From Thiorhodococcus sp. (GTDB taxonomy: Bacteria; Pseudomonadota; Gammaproteobacteria; Chromatiales; Chromatiaceae), in the NCBI GenBank assembly GCA_029257385.1, contig JARIBS010000052.1, positions 1 to 64,000 on the forward strand: DNA of 64,000 bases, in the 5' to 3' direction. Made by a program: the position numbers and the translations under genes. Shown one piece after another: positions 8,513 through 17,306 of the stretch. The number at the start of each line of letters is the position of its first letter. The first letter of the stretch is position 1. The notes beneath the pieces are model-generated. The model saw only the letters and a list, made by a program, of their open reading frames with translations, was not told where the DNA came from and ran no database searches.

Positions 8513-9862
8513 ATGAGTGACGACTTACCCCATACACCACACGCCCTAGTGCCTGCCGCAAGCCGGGTTTTGGCGCAGGTCACGGATCGGATACTCGCGG
8601 TCGCGACCGTTGCCAGGGACGATACCGAGCGTGAGCGTCTCAAGGCGTTGCTGCGCAGACATCCTGAATTTTCGATTGAACGATTGTCCAGTCATTACCC
8701 GCTCGATGCCGCGCTGATTGAGCGGTTTGCGGATCGGTGGGTTTGGGGCTGGTGGGAGTCTGGGCTGTCCTATAACCCAGCGCTGCCCTGGAGCCTGGAA
8801 TTCATCGAGCACTTTGCCGATCGGTGGGACTGGGGAGAATGGGGGCTGTCGATTAACTCAGCCCTGCCCTGGAGCCTGGAATTCATCGAACATTTTGCCG
8901 ATCGGTGGGACTGGGGGGAATGGGGGCTGTCGGGTAACTCAGCCTTGCCCTGGAGCCTGGAGCTCATCAAACGCTATGCCGATCGGTGGGACTGGGAATA
9001 CCTGTCCGGTAACATTGCTCTACCCTGGAGCCTGGAACTCATCGAGCACTTTGCGGATCGGTGGGATTGGTCGAAGCTGTCCTATAACTCAGCCCTGCCT
9101 TGGAGCCTGGAGCTGATCGAGCGTTATGCGGATCGGTGGGAATGGGGGGAGTGGGGAGGGTGGGGGGGATGGAAGGGGCTGTCCGACAACCAAGCACTGC
9201 CCTGGAGCCTGGAGCTCATCGAGCACTATGCAGATCGGTGGGACTGGGGGAGGCTGTCGGGTAACTCAGCCCTGCCTTGGAGCCTGGAGCTCATCGAACG
9301 CTATCCGGATCGGTGGGACTGGGGGAGGCTGTCGGGTAACTCAGCCTTGCCTTGGAGCCTGGATCTCATCGAACGCTATGCCGATCGGTGGGAGTGGAAA
9401 GAATGGGGAAAATGGAGGGGGTGGAAGGGATGGAAGGGGCTGTCCGACAACCAAGCCCTGCCTTGGAGCCTGGGACTCATTGAGCACTATGCGGATCGGT
9501 GGGACTGGTCGGGTCTATCCGCTAACTCAGCCCTGCCCTGGAGCCTGGAGCTCATCGAGAGCTATCCGGATCGGTGGGACTGGGGGCGGCTGTCGGGTAA
9601 CTCAGCTCTGCCCTGGAGTCTGGATCTCATCAAGCGCTATGCCGATCGGTGGGACTGGTCGAGTCTATCCGCTAACTCAGCCTTGCCCTGGAGCCTGGAG
9701 CTTATCGAACGCTTCGAAGAGCGTAGTGACTGGGTTTTTGAAGCCGACGCCTGGAGTTGGCTAAACGATTGGCTAAGCCCACAGATGCGCCGCCTTCTGC
9801 GCCGTCAAGACATCATCGAGCTGATGGAGTCGCCCGCACAGCCAGCCCTGCCGAATCGATAA
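8513..9862 (+). CDS. tryptophan-rich tandem-repeat protein
   Basis: The 449-residue protein consists of a short N-terminal cap (residues 1-71), twelve tandem repeats (72-400) and a C-terminal cap (401-449). The core repeat is 25 residues with consensus YADRWDWxxLSxNxALPWSLELIER, shown here in two parts: YADRWDWxxLSxN and ALPWSLELIER. Repeats 1-3, 6 and 9 carry inserts, the longest being Trp/Gly/Lys-rich (for example EWGGWGGWKG). By my count about 51 of 449 residues are tryptophan. The predicted form is two short helices per repeat, hence a solenoid. No signal peptide, membrane segment or catalytic motif is visible. The N-cap (RLKALLRRHP) and C-cap (RRQDIIELM) match the end of the upstream protein, so this gene is an expanded copy of that module. 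GGGAGAA lies just before the ATG. Function unknown; a binding scaffold is the natural guess. Confidence 0.8.
   Translation: MSDDLPHTPHALVPAASRVLAQVTDRILAVATVARDDTERERLKALLRRHPEFSIERLSSHYPLDAALIERFADRWVWGWWESGLSYNPALPWSLEFIEHFADRWDWGEWGLSINSALPWSLEFIEHFADRWDWGEWGLSGNSALPWSLELIKRYADRWDWEYLSGNIALPWSLELIEHFADRWDWSKLSYNSALPWSLELIERYADRWEWGEWGGWGGWKGLSDNQALPWSLELIEHYADRWDWGRLSGNSALPWSLELIERYPDRWDWGRLSGNSALPWSLDLIERYADRWEWKEWGKWRGWKGWKGLSDNQALPWSLGLIEHYADRWDWSGLSANSALPWSLELIESYPDRWDWGRLSGNSALPWSLDLIKRYADRWDWSSLSANSALPWSLELIERFEERSDWVFEADAWSWLNDWLSPQMRRLLRRQDIIELMESPAQPALPNR
8726..9712 (+). repeat. in-frame tandem repeat array, about 75-bp unit, 12 copies
   Basis: Twelve coding repeats run head to tail. 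Seven are exactly 75 bp; the others are 81, 81, 87, 102 and 111 bp because of in-frame insertions. DNA identity is high, with blocks such as TGGAGCCTGGAGCTCATCGA and GATCGGTGGGACTGG recurring almost unchanged. This implies recent amplification or gene conversion rather than old divergence. All length differences are multiples of three, which keeps the reading frame and fits selection on a translated product. The array is liable to copy-number change by recombination. Confidence 0.95.
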
Positions 9863-10055
9863 AACAGCCACTACATTTTTGGCCCCTTGCTAGAACCGTC
9901 TGGAATGCATGCAGAGCCTTCACTTAGACCTGTCGGGTCGACTCGAAACGTGCGATCCTTTCCAATCAAATCTTGCCGGCCCGCGCCGGTCTGAGCTTCT
10001 GGGGTGCACAGGGCTTGCGCGCCAGTGTCAATGAATCAGTGTCGGAAGAAAATCT
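9863..10055. other. intergenic region before ctpA
   Basis: This gap of 193 bases separates the repeat gene from ctpA. It contains GTCGGGTCGAC and CCGGCCCGCGCCGG stretches that could form small hairpins, but no clear terminator with a T-run. GGAAGAAAATCT immediately precedes the ctpA ATG and is its likely ribosome binding site. The ctpA promoter probably lies here, though I cannot place it. Confidence 0.4.
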
Positions 10056-11393
10056 ATGTCGATGCGTTTGCAACTCGCTTTTCTGCTCGGTGCCGGATCC
10101 CTCATCGGTCTGTCGAGTGCTTACATTGGCGTTGCGGTTGGCGAGGAAGTGACACCGGCGCCCGCCGAGCAGTCAACCGAACCGACGAGCGAGGCACTGC
10201 CACTCGACGAGCTGCGAACTTTCGCTGACGTCTTCGGTCGCATCAAGGAGGATTATGTCGAGACGGTCGATGACAAGGCGCTAATCGAAAGCGCCATCCG
10301 CGGCATGCTGGCGGGGCTTGATCCGCACTCCTCCTATCTCGCCGGTGAGGAGTATCGCGATCTCCAGGTTGGCACCAGCGGCGAGTTTGGCGGGCTGGGC
10401 ATTGAGGTCGGTCTGGAAGACGGGTTCATCAGGATCATCGCGCCTATCGACGACACCCCGGCGCAACGTGCCGGACTGCAATCGGGCGACATGATCATCC
10501 GCATCGACGATAAACCCGTGAAAGGTCTGGGTCTCGGCGAGGCGGTCAAGCTCATGCGTGGCAAGCCGGGCACCGAGATCGCGCTCACCATCATGCGCGG
10601 GACCGAGCAAAAACCGTTCGAAGTCACCATTGAGCGCGCCATTATCCAGGTCGCTAGCGTCAAAAGCCGCATTCTGGAGCCGGGTTACGGCTATCTGCGC
10701 CTGACCCACTTCCAGGCCCATACCACGGACGACATGATGCAGGCGCTGGAGGCGCTGAAAAAAACCAATGAAGGCCCTCTGAAGGGGATGGTACTGGATC
10801 TGCGCAACAACCCCGGCGGGGTTCTCAACGGCGCGGTCGGCGTCAGCGACGCCTTTCTCACCGATGGCCTGATCGTCTATACCGAAGGCCGGGTCAAGAA
10901 CAGCGAGATGCGCTTCAGCGCCGGTCCGGATGACGTCCTCGACGGGGCGCCGATTGTCGTGTTGGTCAATGGCGGCAGCGCGTCGGCCTCGGAGATCGTG
11001 GCGGGGGCGTTGCAGGATCAAAAGCGCGCCATCGTCATGGGGACCGAGACCTTCGGTAAAGGCTCGGTACAGACCATCGTGCCGATCGATGAGACCACCG
11101 CGCTCAAGCTGACTACGGCGCGTTACTACACGCCGTCCGGGCGCTCGATTCAGGCCCAGGGCATCACGCCCGACATCAAGCTCGAGCGCGGTGAGTTCAA
11201 ACCGCTCACCGACCAGGAGCTGGAATCTTTGAGGGAGGTCGATCTGATGCGCCATCTCGACGAACAGGGCGAAGGCGTGGAGACGCAGTCCACCGGCGAG
11301 AACAAGCCGCTGGCGGTCGAGGACTTCCAGTTATCAGAGGCGCTCAATGTCCTGAAAGGGCTGACGATTCTGGGTCGCGGCAAGCAACAATGA
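10056..11393 (+). CDS. ctpA: carboxy-terminal processing protease (S41 family)
   Basis: This periplasmic serine protease trims or degrades proteins with nonpolar C-termini; relatives control peptidoglycan hydrolases. The 445 residues begin with a hydrophobic export signal (LAFLLGAGSLIGLSSAYIGVAV). A PDZ domain spans about 105-185 (GLGIEVGLEDG, GLQSGDMIIRIDDKPV). The catalytic core has LDLRNNPGG, the nucleophile serine in GGSASASEIVAGAL and the general-base lysine in TFGKGSVQT. All key residues are present and the length is normal. In many gammaproteobacteria this gene follows an envC-type murein hydrolase activator; here that neighbour is replaced by the repeat genes. A DJ-1 family gene follows after 42 bases and may be co-transcribed. 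Confidence 0.93.
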   Translation: MSMRLQLAFLLGAGSLIGLSSAYIGVAVGEEVTPAPAEQSTEPTSEALPLDELRTFADVFGRIKEDYVETVDDKALIESAIRGMLAGLDPHSSYLAGEEYRDLQVGTSGEFGGLGIEVGLEDGFIRIIAPIDDTPAQRAGLQSGDMIIRIDDKPVKGLGLGEAVKLMRGKPGTEIALTIMRGTEQKPFEVTIERAIIQVASVKSRILEPGYGYLRLTHFQAHTTDDMMQALEALKKTNEGPLKGMVLDLRNNPGGVLNGAVGVSDAFLTDGLIVYTEGRVKNSEMRFSAGPDDVLDGAPIVVLVNGGSASASEIVAGALQDQKRAIVMGTETFGKGSVQTIVPIDETTALKLTTARYYTPSGRSIQAQGITPDIKLERGEFKPLTDQELESLREVDLMRHLDEQGEGVETQSTGENKPLAVEDFQLSEALNVLKGLTILGRGKQQ

Positions 11394-11435
11394 GCACCCG
11401 CCGCGCACTCATTAATTATATGAGGAGACATTTTC

Positions 11436-11990
11436 ATGCCTGAGGTATTGGTCCCACTCGCCCAGGGCTGCGAGGAACTCGAAGCCGTCACCGTCATCAA
11501 CCTGTTGCGCCGTGCCGAGATCGACGTCGTGACTGCGGGTCTGACCGAGGGTCCGGTGACGGCCAGCCGGGGCACCGTTGTGCTGCCGGATACCACGCTG
11601 GATGCGGTCGAGGAACGCGACTTCGCCATGATCGTACTGCCCGGCGGGTTGCCCGGCGCCGACCATCTTGAGCAAGATACGCGCCTGCGCGACATGCTGC
11701 TGAGACAGGCTCGGGAGGGACGCTGGATCGCTGCAATCTGCGCGGCACCCAAAGTCCTGGCCAGCGCTGGACTGCTCGATGGCAAGCGGGCCACGAGCTA
11801 TCCGGGCGTTCTGAAAGCAGAGGATTTTCCACAGATCGAGCTGGTCGATACACCGGTCGTCGTCGACGGGCACATCGTCACCAGCCGTGGCCCTGGGACG
11901 GCGATGGATTTCGCTTTGCAGCTCATTGAGCTGCTGACAGACCGCGCACTGCGCGATCAGGTCGAGCACGCATTGGTGCGGCCATCCTGA
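11436..11990 (+). CDS. yajL: DJ-1/PfpI family protein (YajL-like)
   Basis: This 184-residue protein belongs to the DJ-1/ThiJ/PfpI superfamily, small proteins tied to oxidative-stress and carbonyl-stress protection. The nucleophile cysteine is Cys102 in AAICAAPKVL, and the partner glutamate is in the GCEELEAV segment near residue 14. Both are as in YajL and DJ-1. Length and N-terminus match the family, and TGAGGAGA a few bases before the ATG is a good ribosome binding site. The claimed glyoxalase and protein deglycase activities of this family are debated, so only the family assignment is firm. Confidence 0.88.
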   Translation: MPEVLVPLAQGCEELEAVTVINLLRRAEIDVVTAGLTEGPVTASRGTVVLPDTTLDAVEERDFAMIVLPGGLPGADHLEQDTRLRDMLLRQAREGRWIAAICAAPKVLASAGLLDGKRATSYPGVLKAEDFPQIELVDTPVVVDGHIVTSRGPGTAMDFALQLIELLTDRALRDQVEHALVRPS

Positions 11991-12075
11991 GCGGCAGGTT
12001 CGCTGGGACGGCGCGCGCTGCAACACATCCGCCCCCGAGCGCGTGCCCGGCCTGGCACCGAGCGGAATTCGCCTG

Positions 12076-13110
12076 ATGAACTCGCCAACGCTACTCTTCA
12101 CCGCTCTGCCTATCGCCGCACTGACGGTGAGCCTTATCGCGACGCGCTGGCTTGCATCCCATCCGGGGACTCGGCTGGGACGCCTCGATCATCCCAACGC
12201 ACGCTCGCTGCACAGCGCTCCGGTACCGCGCACTGGCGGACTCGGCGTTCTGGGCGGCATCCTGATCGCACTGCTGGTCGCCGGCGCAATGGGGGCAGTT
12301 CCGATCGAGCTGGGCTGGATCATCGCGGCCCTGGCCCTGGTTGCCGGCATCTCCTTTGTCGACGATCTTGGTCATCTGTCGCCCCTGGTGCGCATGGTGG
12401 CGCATGTTCTCGCGGCCATCGTCCTGATCCTCGGCGGTCTGTCCTCGGAGATCATCGATCTGCCAGGGATGATCATCGGTCTGCCGTTTGTGGTCGGGGC
12501 AGGGCTGACGCTGTTATTCATCGTCTGGATGATCAATCTCTATAATTTCATGGATGGTTTAGATGGGCTGGCCGGTGGAATGGCGATCATCGGATTCTCG
12601 GCCCTGGCGATCCTCGGCTGGCTCGGCGGCGCGCCGATCTATGCCAGTGCCGCGCTGTGCGTCGCTGCCGCAGCGGCGGGGTTTCTCGCGGTCAACTTCC
12701 CGCCGGCGCGGATCTTCTTGGGCGATAGCGGCGCTTCCGGCCTGGGGCTGCTGGCGGCGGCATTTTCGCTGTGGGGCGCGCAATCGGGCCTTTTTCCGCT
12801 GTGGACGGCCGGCCTGATCTTCTCGCCGTTCATCGTCGATGCGACCTGGACCTTGCTCACCCGTCTGGCGCGGCGTGAGCGCTTTTGGGAGGCGCATCGC
12901 TCGCATCATTACCAGCGCCTCGTGCTGGTCGGCTGGAGCCATCGCAAGACGCTGCTGTACGGGTCTTTGGTCATGGTCGCAGTGGCGGCCTGCGCGGTCG
13001 CCTCGGTGCGGTTGGCGGTACGCGAGCAATGGATGCTGCTCGGTGCTTGGACGATCATCTACGCCCTGATCCATTTCAAGGTGGCCCTGATCGAGCGCGC
13101 GCCAGGGTAG
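12076..13110 (+). CDS. undecaprenyl-phosphate sugar-1-phosphate transferase (WecA/WbpL type)
   Basis: This membrane enzyme transfers an N-acetylhexosamine 1-phosphate to undecaprenyl phosphate and so starts an O-antigen or other surface glycan. The 344 residues hold about ten hydrophobic segments. Family motifs are RTGGLGVLGG, VDDLGHLS, NFMDGLDGLAGG (the catalytic aspartates), FLGDSGASG and HRSHHYQRL. The last motif is typical of WbpL-like members rather than MraY. The frame opens with GTG at 12043, but the ATG at 12076 starts directly before the first membrane segment and is preferred. The exact sugar cannot be told. No other glycan genes are adjacent, so it looks like an orphan initiating transferase. 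Confidence 0.85.
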   Translation: MNSPTLLFTALPIAALTVSLIATRWLASHPGTRLGRLDHPNARSLHSAPVPRTGGLGVLGGILIALLVAGAMGAVPIELGWIIAALALVAGISFVDDLGHLSPLVRMVAHVLAAIVLILGGLSSEIIDLPGMIIGLPFVVGAGLTLLFIVWMINLYNFMDGLDGLAGGMAIIGFSALAILGWLGGAPIYASAALCVAAAAAGFLAVNFPPARIFLGDSGASGLGLLAAAFSLWGAQSGLFPLWTAGLIFSPFIVDATWTLLTRLARRERFWEAHRSHHYQRLVLVGWSHRKTLLYGSLVMVAVAACAVASVRLAVREQWMLLGAWTIIYALIHFKVALIERAPG

Positions 13111-13297
13111 CGGTCTTTCGCGCCAGGCGCTACAACTGGGACTGGAGACATTGTGCGAGTGCACCGAGTCATTCGACCAGACCAGGATGCTCGCGACACT
13201 TCAAGAGATGCTGCCCGGGTGGCGCCGGGCGGCTGAGACGGTCCGCTCCGATGTCCAGTCCGCCGAACTGAACGCTTGACGCGAGGCAACAGGTCCA

Positions 13298-15124
13298 ATG
13301 TCAGAAGAAGCTATTCTCGAGGAAGCACCACGTATCCGCGCACTGCGCGACGACCCGGATGAGACCCTGTTCGACGAGCCGGGCGCTGGGACTCGCGCGG
13401 ATACCGCTGCGCGCTCAGAAGACACGCCCAACCGCCGGCTCCGGGCGCCTTCGGATGAGTCCAAGGTCGTCGCTCATCTGCAAGCCCAGGACAAGCTGAC
13501 CGCCGCAGATCTGGCGCGCGCGCGTCGCCTGGCGGAAGATGCGGGCGACTTACTGCTGCCCATGCTGGTGCGGCTTGGGCTCATCTCCGAGCGCGACATG
13601 GCGGTGGGCATGTCCGAGGTGTTGGGATTGCCGCTGATCAACGCGGCGGCTTTTCCTGATGAGCCGGTTCGGGAGGATATCTTCAGCCTGCGGTTTCTCA
13701 AAGACGCCCGTGTGCTTCCGATCGCCGAGGACGATGAGCGCCTCCAGGTCGCTTTCGCCAACGCGGTCGACACCTTCGTTCTGGCGGCGGTCGGCATGGC
13801 GGCGGGCAAGCCCGTCGAGGCGTCAGTGGCCTTGCCCACAGAGATCGATGCGGCCATCGAGCGGCTCTACGAGAAGGTCGAAGAGTCCTCAGAAGAGGCC
13901 GAGGCCGACTTCGGTGATTTCGATGAGGAAGACATCGAGCATCTCAAGGATCTGGCCAGCGAGGCCCCGGTCATTCGGATGGTCAACCAGTTGATCCAGC
14001 GCGCGGTCGAGTCGCGTGCCTCGGATATCCATATCGAGCCATTCGCCGACGAGCTGAAGGTGCGCTACCGCGTCGACGGCATTCTCAAGGAGGTCGACGC
14101 CCCGCCGGTGCGCTCGACGGCGGCGGTGATCTCGCGCGTCAAGATCATGGCCAAGCTCAACATCGCCGAACGGCGTCTGCCGCAGGACGGGCGCATCCCC
14201 ATCCGCATTCAGGGCAAGGAGCTGGATCTGCGCGTCTCCACCGTCCCCACCATGTTCGGCGAGAGCGTGGTCATGCGTCTGCTCGACAAAGAGAGCGTGC
14301 GCTTTGACCTGGACGCGCTGGGCTTCGACGGCTCGCCGAGGAAACGCTTGCATGCCATCCTCGAACAGCCCTACGGCATTCTGCTGGTCACCGGTCCGAC
14401 CGGCTCCGGCAAGAGCACGACGCTCTATACCGCGCTCAGCCGACTCAACACCGAGGCATGCAAGATCATCACGGTCGAGGATCCGGTCGAGTACCAGTTG
14501 CCCGGCATCAACCAGATCCAGGTCAAATCCGCTATCGGCATGACCTTCGCCGGGGCGCTGCGCGCCATCGTGCGACAAGACCCGGACATCATCATGGTCG
14601 GTGAGATGCGCGACGTGGAGACGGCGCGCATTGCGGTGCAGTCGGCGCTCACCGGCCACGTCGTGCTCTCCACCCTGCATACCAACGACGCGGCAAGCGG
14701 CGTGACCCGGCTGCTGGATATGGGGGTCGAGGACTATCTGCTGACCTCCACGATCAACGGCATCCTCGCGCAGCGTCTGGTGCGCAGGCTTTGTCCGCAC
14801 TGTTGCGAATCCTATCGCGCAGTCCCCGAGCAGGCGGGGCGCTTCGCCCATCTGAGCGGAATTGAGGATCAGGTCGATCTGCATCGCGCCGTCGGCTGCG
14901 AGGCCTGCAACTCTACCGGCTATCGGGGCCGACTCGTCATCACCGAGGTGCTGGTCATGTCGGAGGCGATCCGCAAAGCCATCCTCGCGCATGCCACGGC
15001 CACCGAGATCCGCAGGATTGCGGTGGCCGAGGGCATGGAGACCATGTATCAGGACGGACTACGCAAGGCGCTTGATGGTCGCACCACCATCGAGGAAGTG
15101 CTGCGGGTCGCTGAGGCGGACTGA
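13298..15124 (+). CDS. gspE: type II secretion ATPase GspE
   Basis: This cytoplasmic hexameric ATPase powers the type II secretion pseudopilus. The 608 residues contain an N-terminal MshEN/GspE-N domain, then the ATPase core with Walker A GPTGSGKST (about 366-374), Asp-box and Walker B (DPDIIMVGEMRD) and His-box (TGHVVLSTLHTNDA). The zinc-binding tetracysteine domain between about 499 and 538 (CPHC and CEAC) is characteristic of GspE and separates it from most PilT-type ATPases. It is the first gene of the cluster, and its stop overlaps gspF (ATGA-type junction at 15122-15126). The cluster order E-F-G-H-I-J-K-L-M-N-D matches the xps cluster of Xanthomonas. Confidence 0.95.
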   Translation: MSEEAILEEAPRIRALRDDPDETLFDEPGAGTRADTAARSEDTPNRRLRAPSDESKVVAHLQAQDKLTAADLARARRLAEDAGDLLLPMLVRLGLISERDMAVGMSEVLGLPLINAAAFPDEPVREDIFSLRFLKDARVLPIAEDDERLQVAFANAVDTFVLAAVGMAAGKPVEASVALPTEIDAAIERLYEKVEESSEEAEADFGDFDEEDIEHLKDLASEAPVIRMVNQLIQRAVESRASDIHIEPFADELKVRYRVDGILKEVDAPPVRSTAAVISRVKIMAKLNIAERRLPQDGRIPIRIQGKELDLRVSTVPTMFGESVVMRLLDKESVRFDLDALGFDGSPRKRLHAILEQPYGILLVTGPTGSGKSTTLYTALSRLNTEACKIITVEDPVEYQLPGINQIQVKSAIGMTFAGALRAIVRQDPDIIMVGEMRDVETARIAVQSALTGHVVLSTLHTNDAASGVTRLLDMGVEDYLLTSTINGILAQRLVRRLCPHCCESYRAVPEQAGRFAHLSGIEDQVDLHRAVGCEACNSTGYRGRLVITEVLVMSEAIRKAILAHATATEIRRIAVAEGMETMYQDGLRKALDGRTTIEEVLRVAEAD

Positions 15125-16332
15125 TGACGACGTTCTTCTACAAAGCGGTCAAGCAGGACGGCGAGTTCGTCGAGGGCGAGCTTGAGGCGGCGGACGAGGC
15201 CGCCGTGGTGCGCCACCTGCAAGGCGAGGGGCTAATCCCCATCGAGACCCGCACGACCAAGAGCCTGATGGCCAAATTTGGCCGGGCGCGCAAGCGCCGA
15301 CTCAATCAGAAAGAGATCGGCATCTTGACCCGGGAACTCGCCACGCTGCTGGAGGCGGGCATGACCCTGGACCGCTCGCTGCAGATCTTAGTCGATCTGA
15401 CAGACGCCGAGCACGTCGTGCGCGTGGTCGCCGATCTGCAAGAGCGGGTGCGCGGCGGCGCGACCTTCTCCAGCGCACTCGATGCCCAAGACGGCCAGTT
15501 TCAACGCCTCTATGTCAACATGGTGCGCGCCGGTGAAGCGAGCGGCGCGCTCGATCAGGTTCTGAATCGGCTCGGCGATTATCTCGAACGCGTCGCCGAG
15601 CTGCGCCAGACGGTGACCTCGGCGCTCGTCTATCCCTCGATTCTGCTGATCGTTGCCGGGCTGTCAGTGATCATGCTGCTGGTGTTCGTGGTGCCGCAAT
15701 TTACGGTGCTGTTCGATGACATGGGCGAGGCCCTGCCGCTGCCGACCCAAATCGTCGTGGCGACCGGGGATCTGTTCCGCAACTACTGGTGGGCCATGCT
15801 CAGCGCCATCGCGCTGTTTGCGGTGGTGATCGAGCGCCAGATGCAAAAGCCGCAGGTGCGCGCGCGTGTCGACGACACCGTGCTCGAGATCCCCCTGTTC
15901 GGCGATCTAATCTGGAAAATGGAGACCGCGCGGCTCTGTCATACGCTCTCGACGCTGCTGAAAAATGGCCTGCCCCTGATGAGCGCCCTGACGCTGGCCA
16001 AGGAGGTGGTCTCCAACCAACGGCTGTCCGGTCTCTTGAATGAGGCGAGCGACGATCTCAAACATGGCCGGGGGCTTGCTGGTCCACTGGCGCGGCTCCA
16101 GGCGCTGCCCGATCTGGCGCTCCAGATGATCCGCGTCGGGGAGGAGTCGGGCAGCCTGGACGCCATGCTCGCCAAGGTCGCCAATATTTACGACCGGGAG
16201 ACGCGCGTGAGCGTTCAGCGCATGCTGACCTTGCTTGAGCCGATTCTCATCGTTGGCCTGGGCATCATTGTCGCCGGGATCATCATGTCCATCCTCATGG
16301 CGATCCTCGGGGCCAACGAACTGGTCTTCTGA
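15124..16332 (+). CDS. gspF: type II secretion inner-membrane platform protein GspF
   Basis: GspF is the polytopic core of the inner-membrane platform and contacts GspE and GspL. The 402 residues show two homologous cytoplasmic T2SSF domains, each preceding a membrane segment. The hydrophobic helices are around 165-200 (ILLIVAGLSVIMLLVFVV), 220-240 and 370-395 (VGLGIIVAGIIMSILMAIL). Conserved family segments include LTRELATLLEAGMTLDRSL and the later counterpart ARLCHTLSTLLKNGLPL. It overlaps gspE and is followed by 86 bases without a gene before the pseudopilin genes. Confidence 0.95.
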   Translation: MTTFFYKAVKQDGEFVEGELEAADEAAVVRHLQGEGLIPIETRTTKSLMAKFGRARKRRLNQKEIGILTRELATLLEAGMTLDRSLQILVDLTDAEHVVRVVADLQERVRGGATFSSALDAQDGQFQRLYVNMVRAGEASGALDQVLNRLGDYLERVAELRQTVTSALVYPSILLIVAGLSVIMLLVFVVPQFTVLFDDMGEALPLPTQIVVATGDLFRNYWWAMLSAIALFAVVIERQMQKPQVRARVDDTVLEIPLFGDLIWKMETARLCHTLSTLLKNGLPLMSALTLAKEVVSNQRLSGLLNEASDDLKHGRGLAGPLARLQALPDLALQMIRVGEESGSLDAMLAKVANIYDRETRVSVQRMLTLLEPILIVGLGIIVAGIIMSILMAILGANELVF

Positions 16333-16418
16333 CCACAACCGCAATGGTCATTGGCGACTGGCCGAGGGCGGCCATACAATGCCCGCGCGCATTTATCGCA
16401 ATTTTTTGAGGTACTTCA

Positions 16419-16850
16419 ATGCAAACACATCCATTCAGAGGCCGCCGTGGCGGTTTTACCCTGGTCGAGCTGTTGGTCGTGCTCGCCATCCTCGGGCTGC
16501 TGGCCGGTCTGGTCGGGCCACAGGTCATGAAGTTTCTGGGCTCATCCAAGACCAAGACCGCCGCGCTCCAGATGGACGATCTGTCGTCCACGCTTGATCT
16601 CTACCGCCTCGAACTCGGGCGCTATCCCAGCGAAAGCGAAGGGCTGAAAGCCCTGGTCGCCAACCCCGGCGACATGGCCAACTGGAACGGACCCTATCTC
16701 AAGAAGGGCGCTGTACCAAAGGATCCCTGGGGCAACGAATACCATTATCGTTTTCCCGGCGAGAATGGCAGCTTCGATATCTGGTCGCTCGGTGCTGACA
16801 ATCGCGAGGGCGGCGAGGGCGAGAACGCCGATATCAAGAGCTGGGAATAG
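16419..16850 (+). CDS. gspG: major pseudopilin GspG
   Basis: GspG is the main subunit of the secretion pseudopilus. The 143-residue precursor has a short basic leader ending RRGG, then the prepilin signature FTLVELLVVLAILGLLAGL with the essential Glu at position +5. The C-terminal half carries the calcium-binding GspG pattern (YLKKGAVPKDPWGNEYHY and the DNREGGEGENADIKSWE tail). Length is typical. GAGGTACTTCA lies directly before the ATG. The leader must be cut and N-methylated by a prepilin peptidase that is not encoded in this window. Confidence 0.95.
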   Translation: MQTHPFRGRRGGFTLVELLVVLAILGLLAGLVGPQVMKFLGSSKTKTAALQMDDLSSTLDLYRLELGRYPSESEGLKALVANPGDMANWNGPYLKKGAVPKDPWGNEYHYRFPGENGSFDIWSLGADNREGGEGENADIKSWE

Positions 16851-16859
16851 CCCGCGCCG

Positions 16860-17306
16860 ATGAGCGCGCGCGGATTCACGCTGGTCGAGCTGCTGGTGGT
16901 CATGGCGATCGCCGCGCTCATGATGAGCGCGGTCCCGGGGCTTTACTCGGCCGCCTTTCCGGGGCTTGAGATGAAGTCCGCCGCGCGTCGCACCGCCTCG
17001 ACCCTGCGTCTGGCCAGAGAGACGGCCATCCGCCAGGGCGAGGACAAGCTGTTGATCGTCGACTTAGACGCGCATCGTCTGATCCTGGAGGGCTATCGCA
17101 ACCTGAGTCTGCCCAAGCGGCTCTCGATCAAACTGGAAGCGGCCAACAGCGAGATGATCGATGATCGACGCGGGGTCATTCGCTTCTTCCCCGACGGCAG
17201 CTCGACGGGCGGGCGCATCGTGCTCTCACGTGACGGGCACGGCTATCAGATCGGCGTGACCTGGCTGACCGGGCGCATCGAACTGGATACTTGGAGCGCG
17301 CAATGA
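16860..17306 (+). CDS. gspH: minor pseudopilin GspH
   Basis: This is a minor pseudopilin, probably at the pseudopilus tip. The 148 residues begin MSARG then FTLVELLVVMAIAALMMSA, the prepilin cleavage site and hydrophobic helix, with Glu at +5. The rest is variable, as usual for GspH; a DRRGVIRFFPDGSSTGGRIVL beta-rich segment is typical. It starts 9 bases after gspG and overlaps gspI by four bases (ATGA at 17303). Confidence 0.9.
   Translation: MSARGFTLVELLVVMAIAALMMSAVPGLYSAAFPGLEMKSAARRTASTLRLARETAIRQGEDKLLIVDLDAHRLILEGYRNLSLPKRLSIKLEAANSEMIDDRRGVIRFFPDGSSTGGRIVLSRDGHGYQIGVTWLTGRIELDTWSAQ

Noticed and set aside
8726-9712. possible CRISPR array
   Set aside because: The units are about 75 bp, contiguous without spacers, and fully in frame with a protein.
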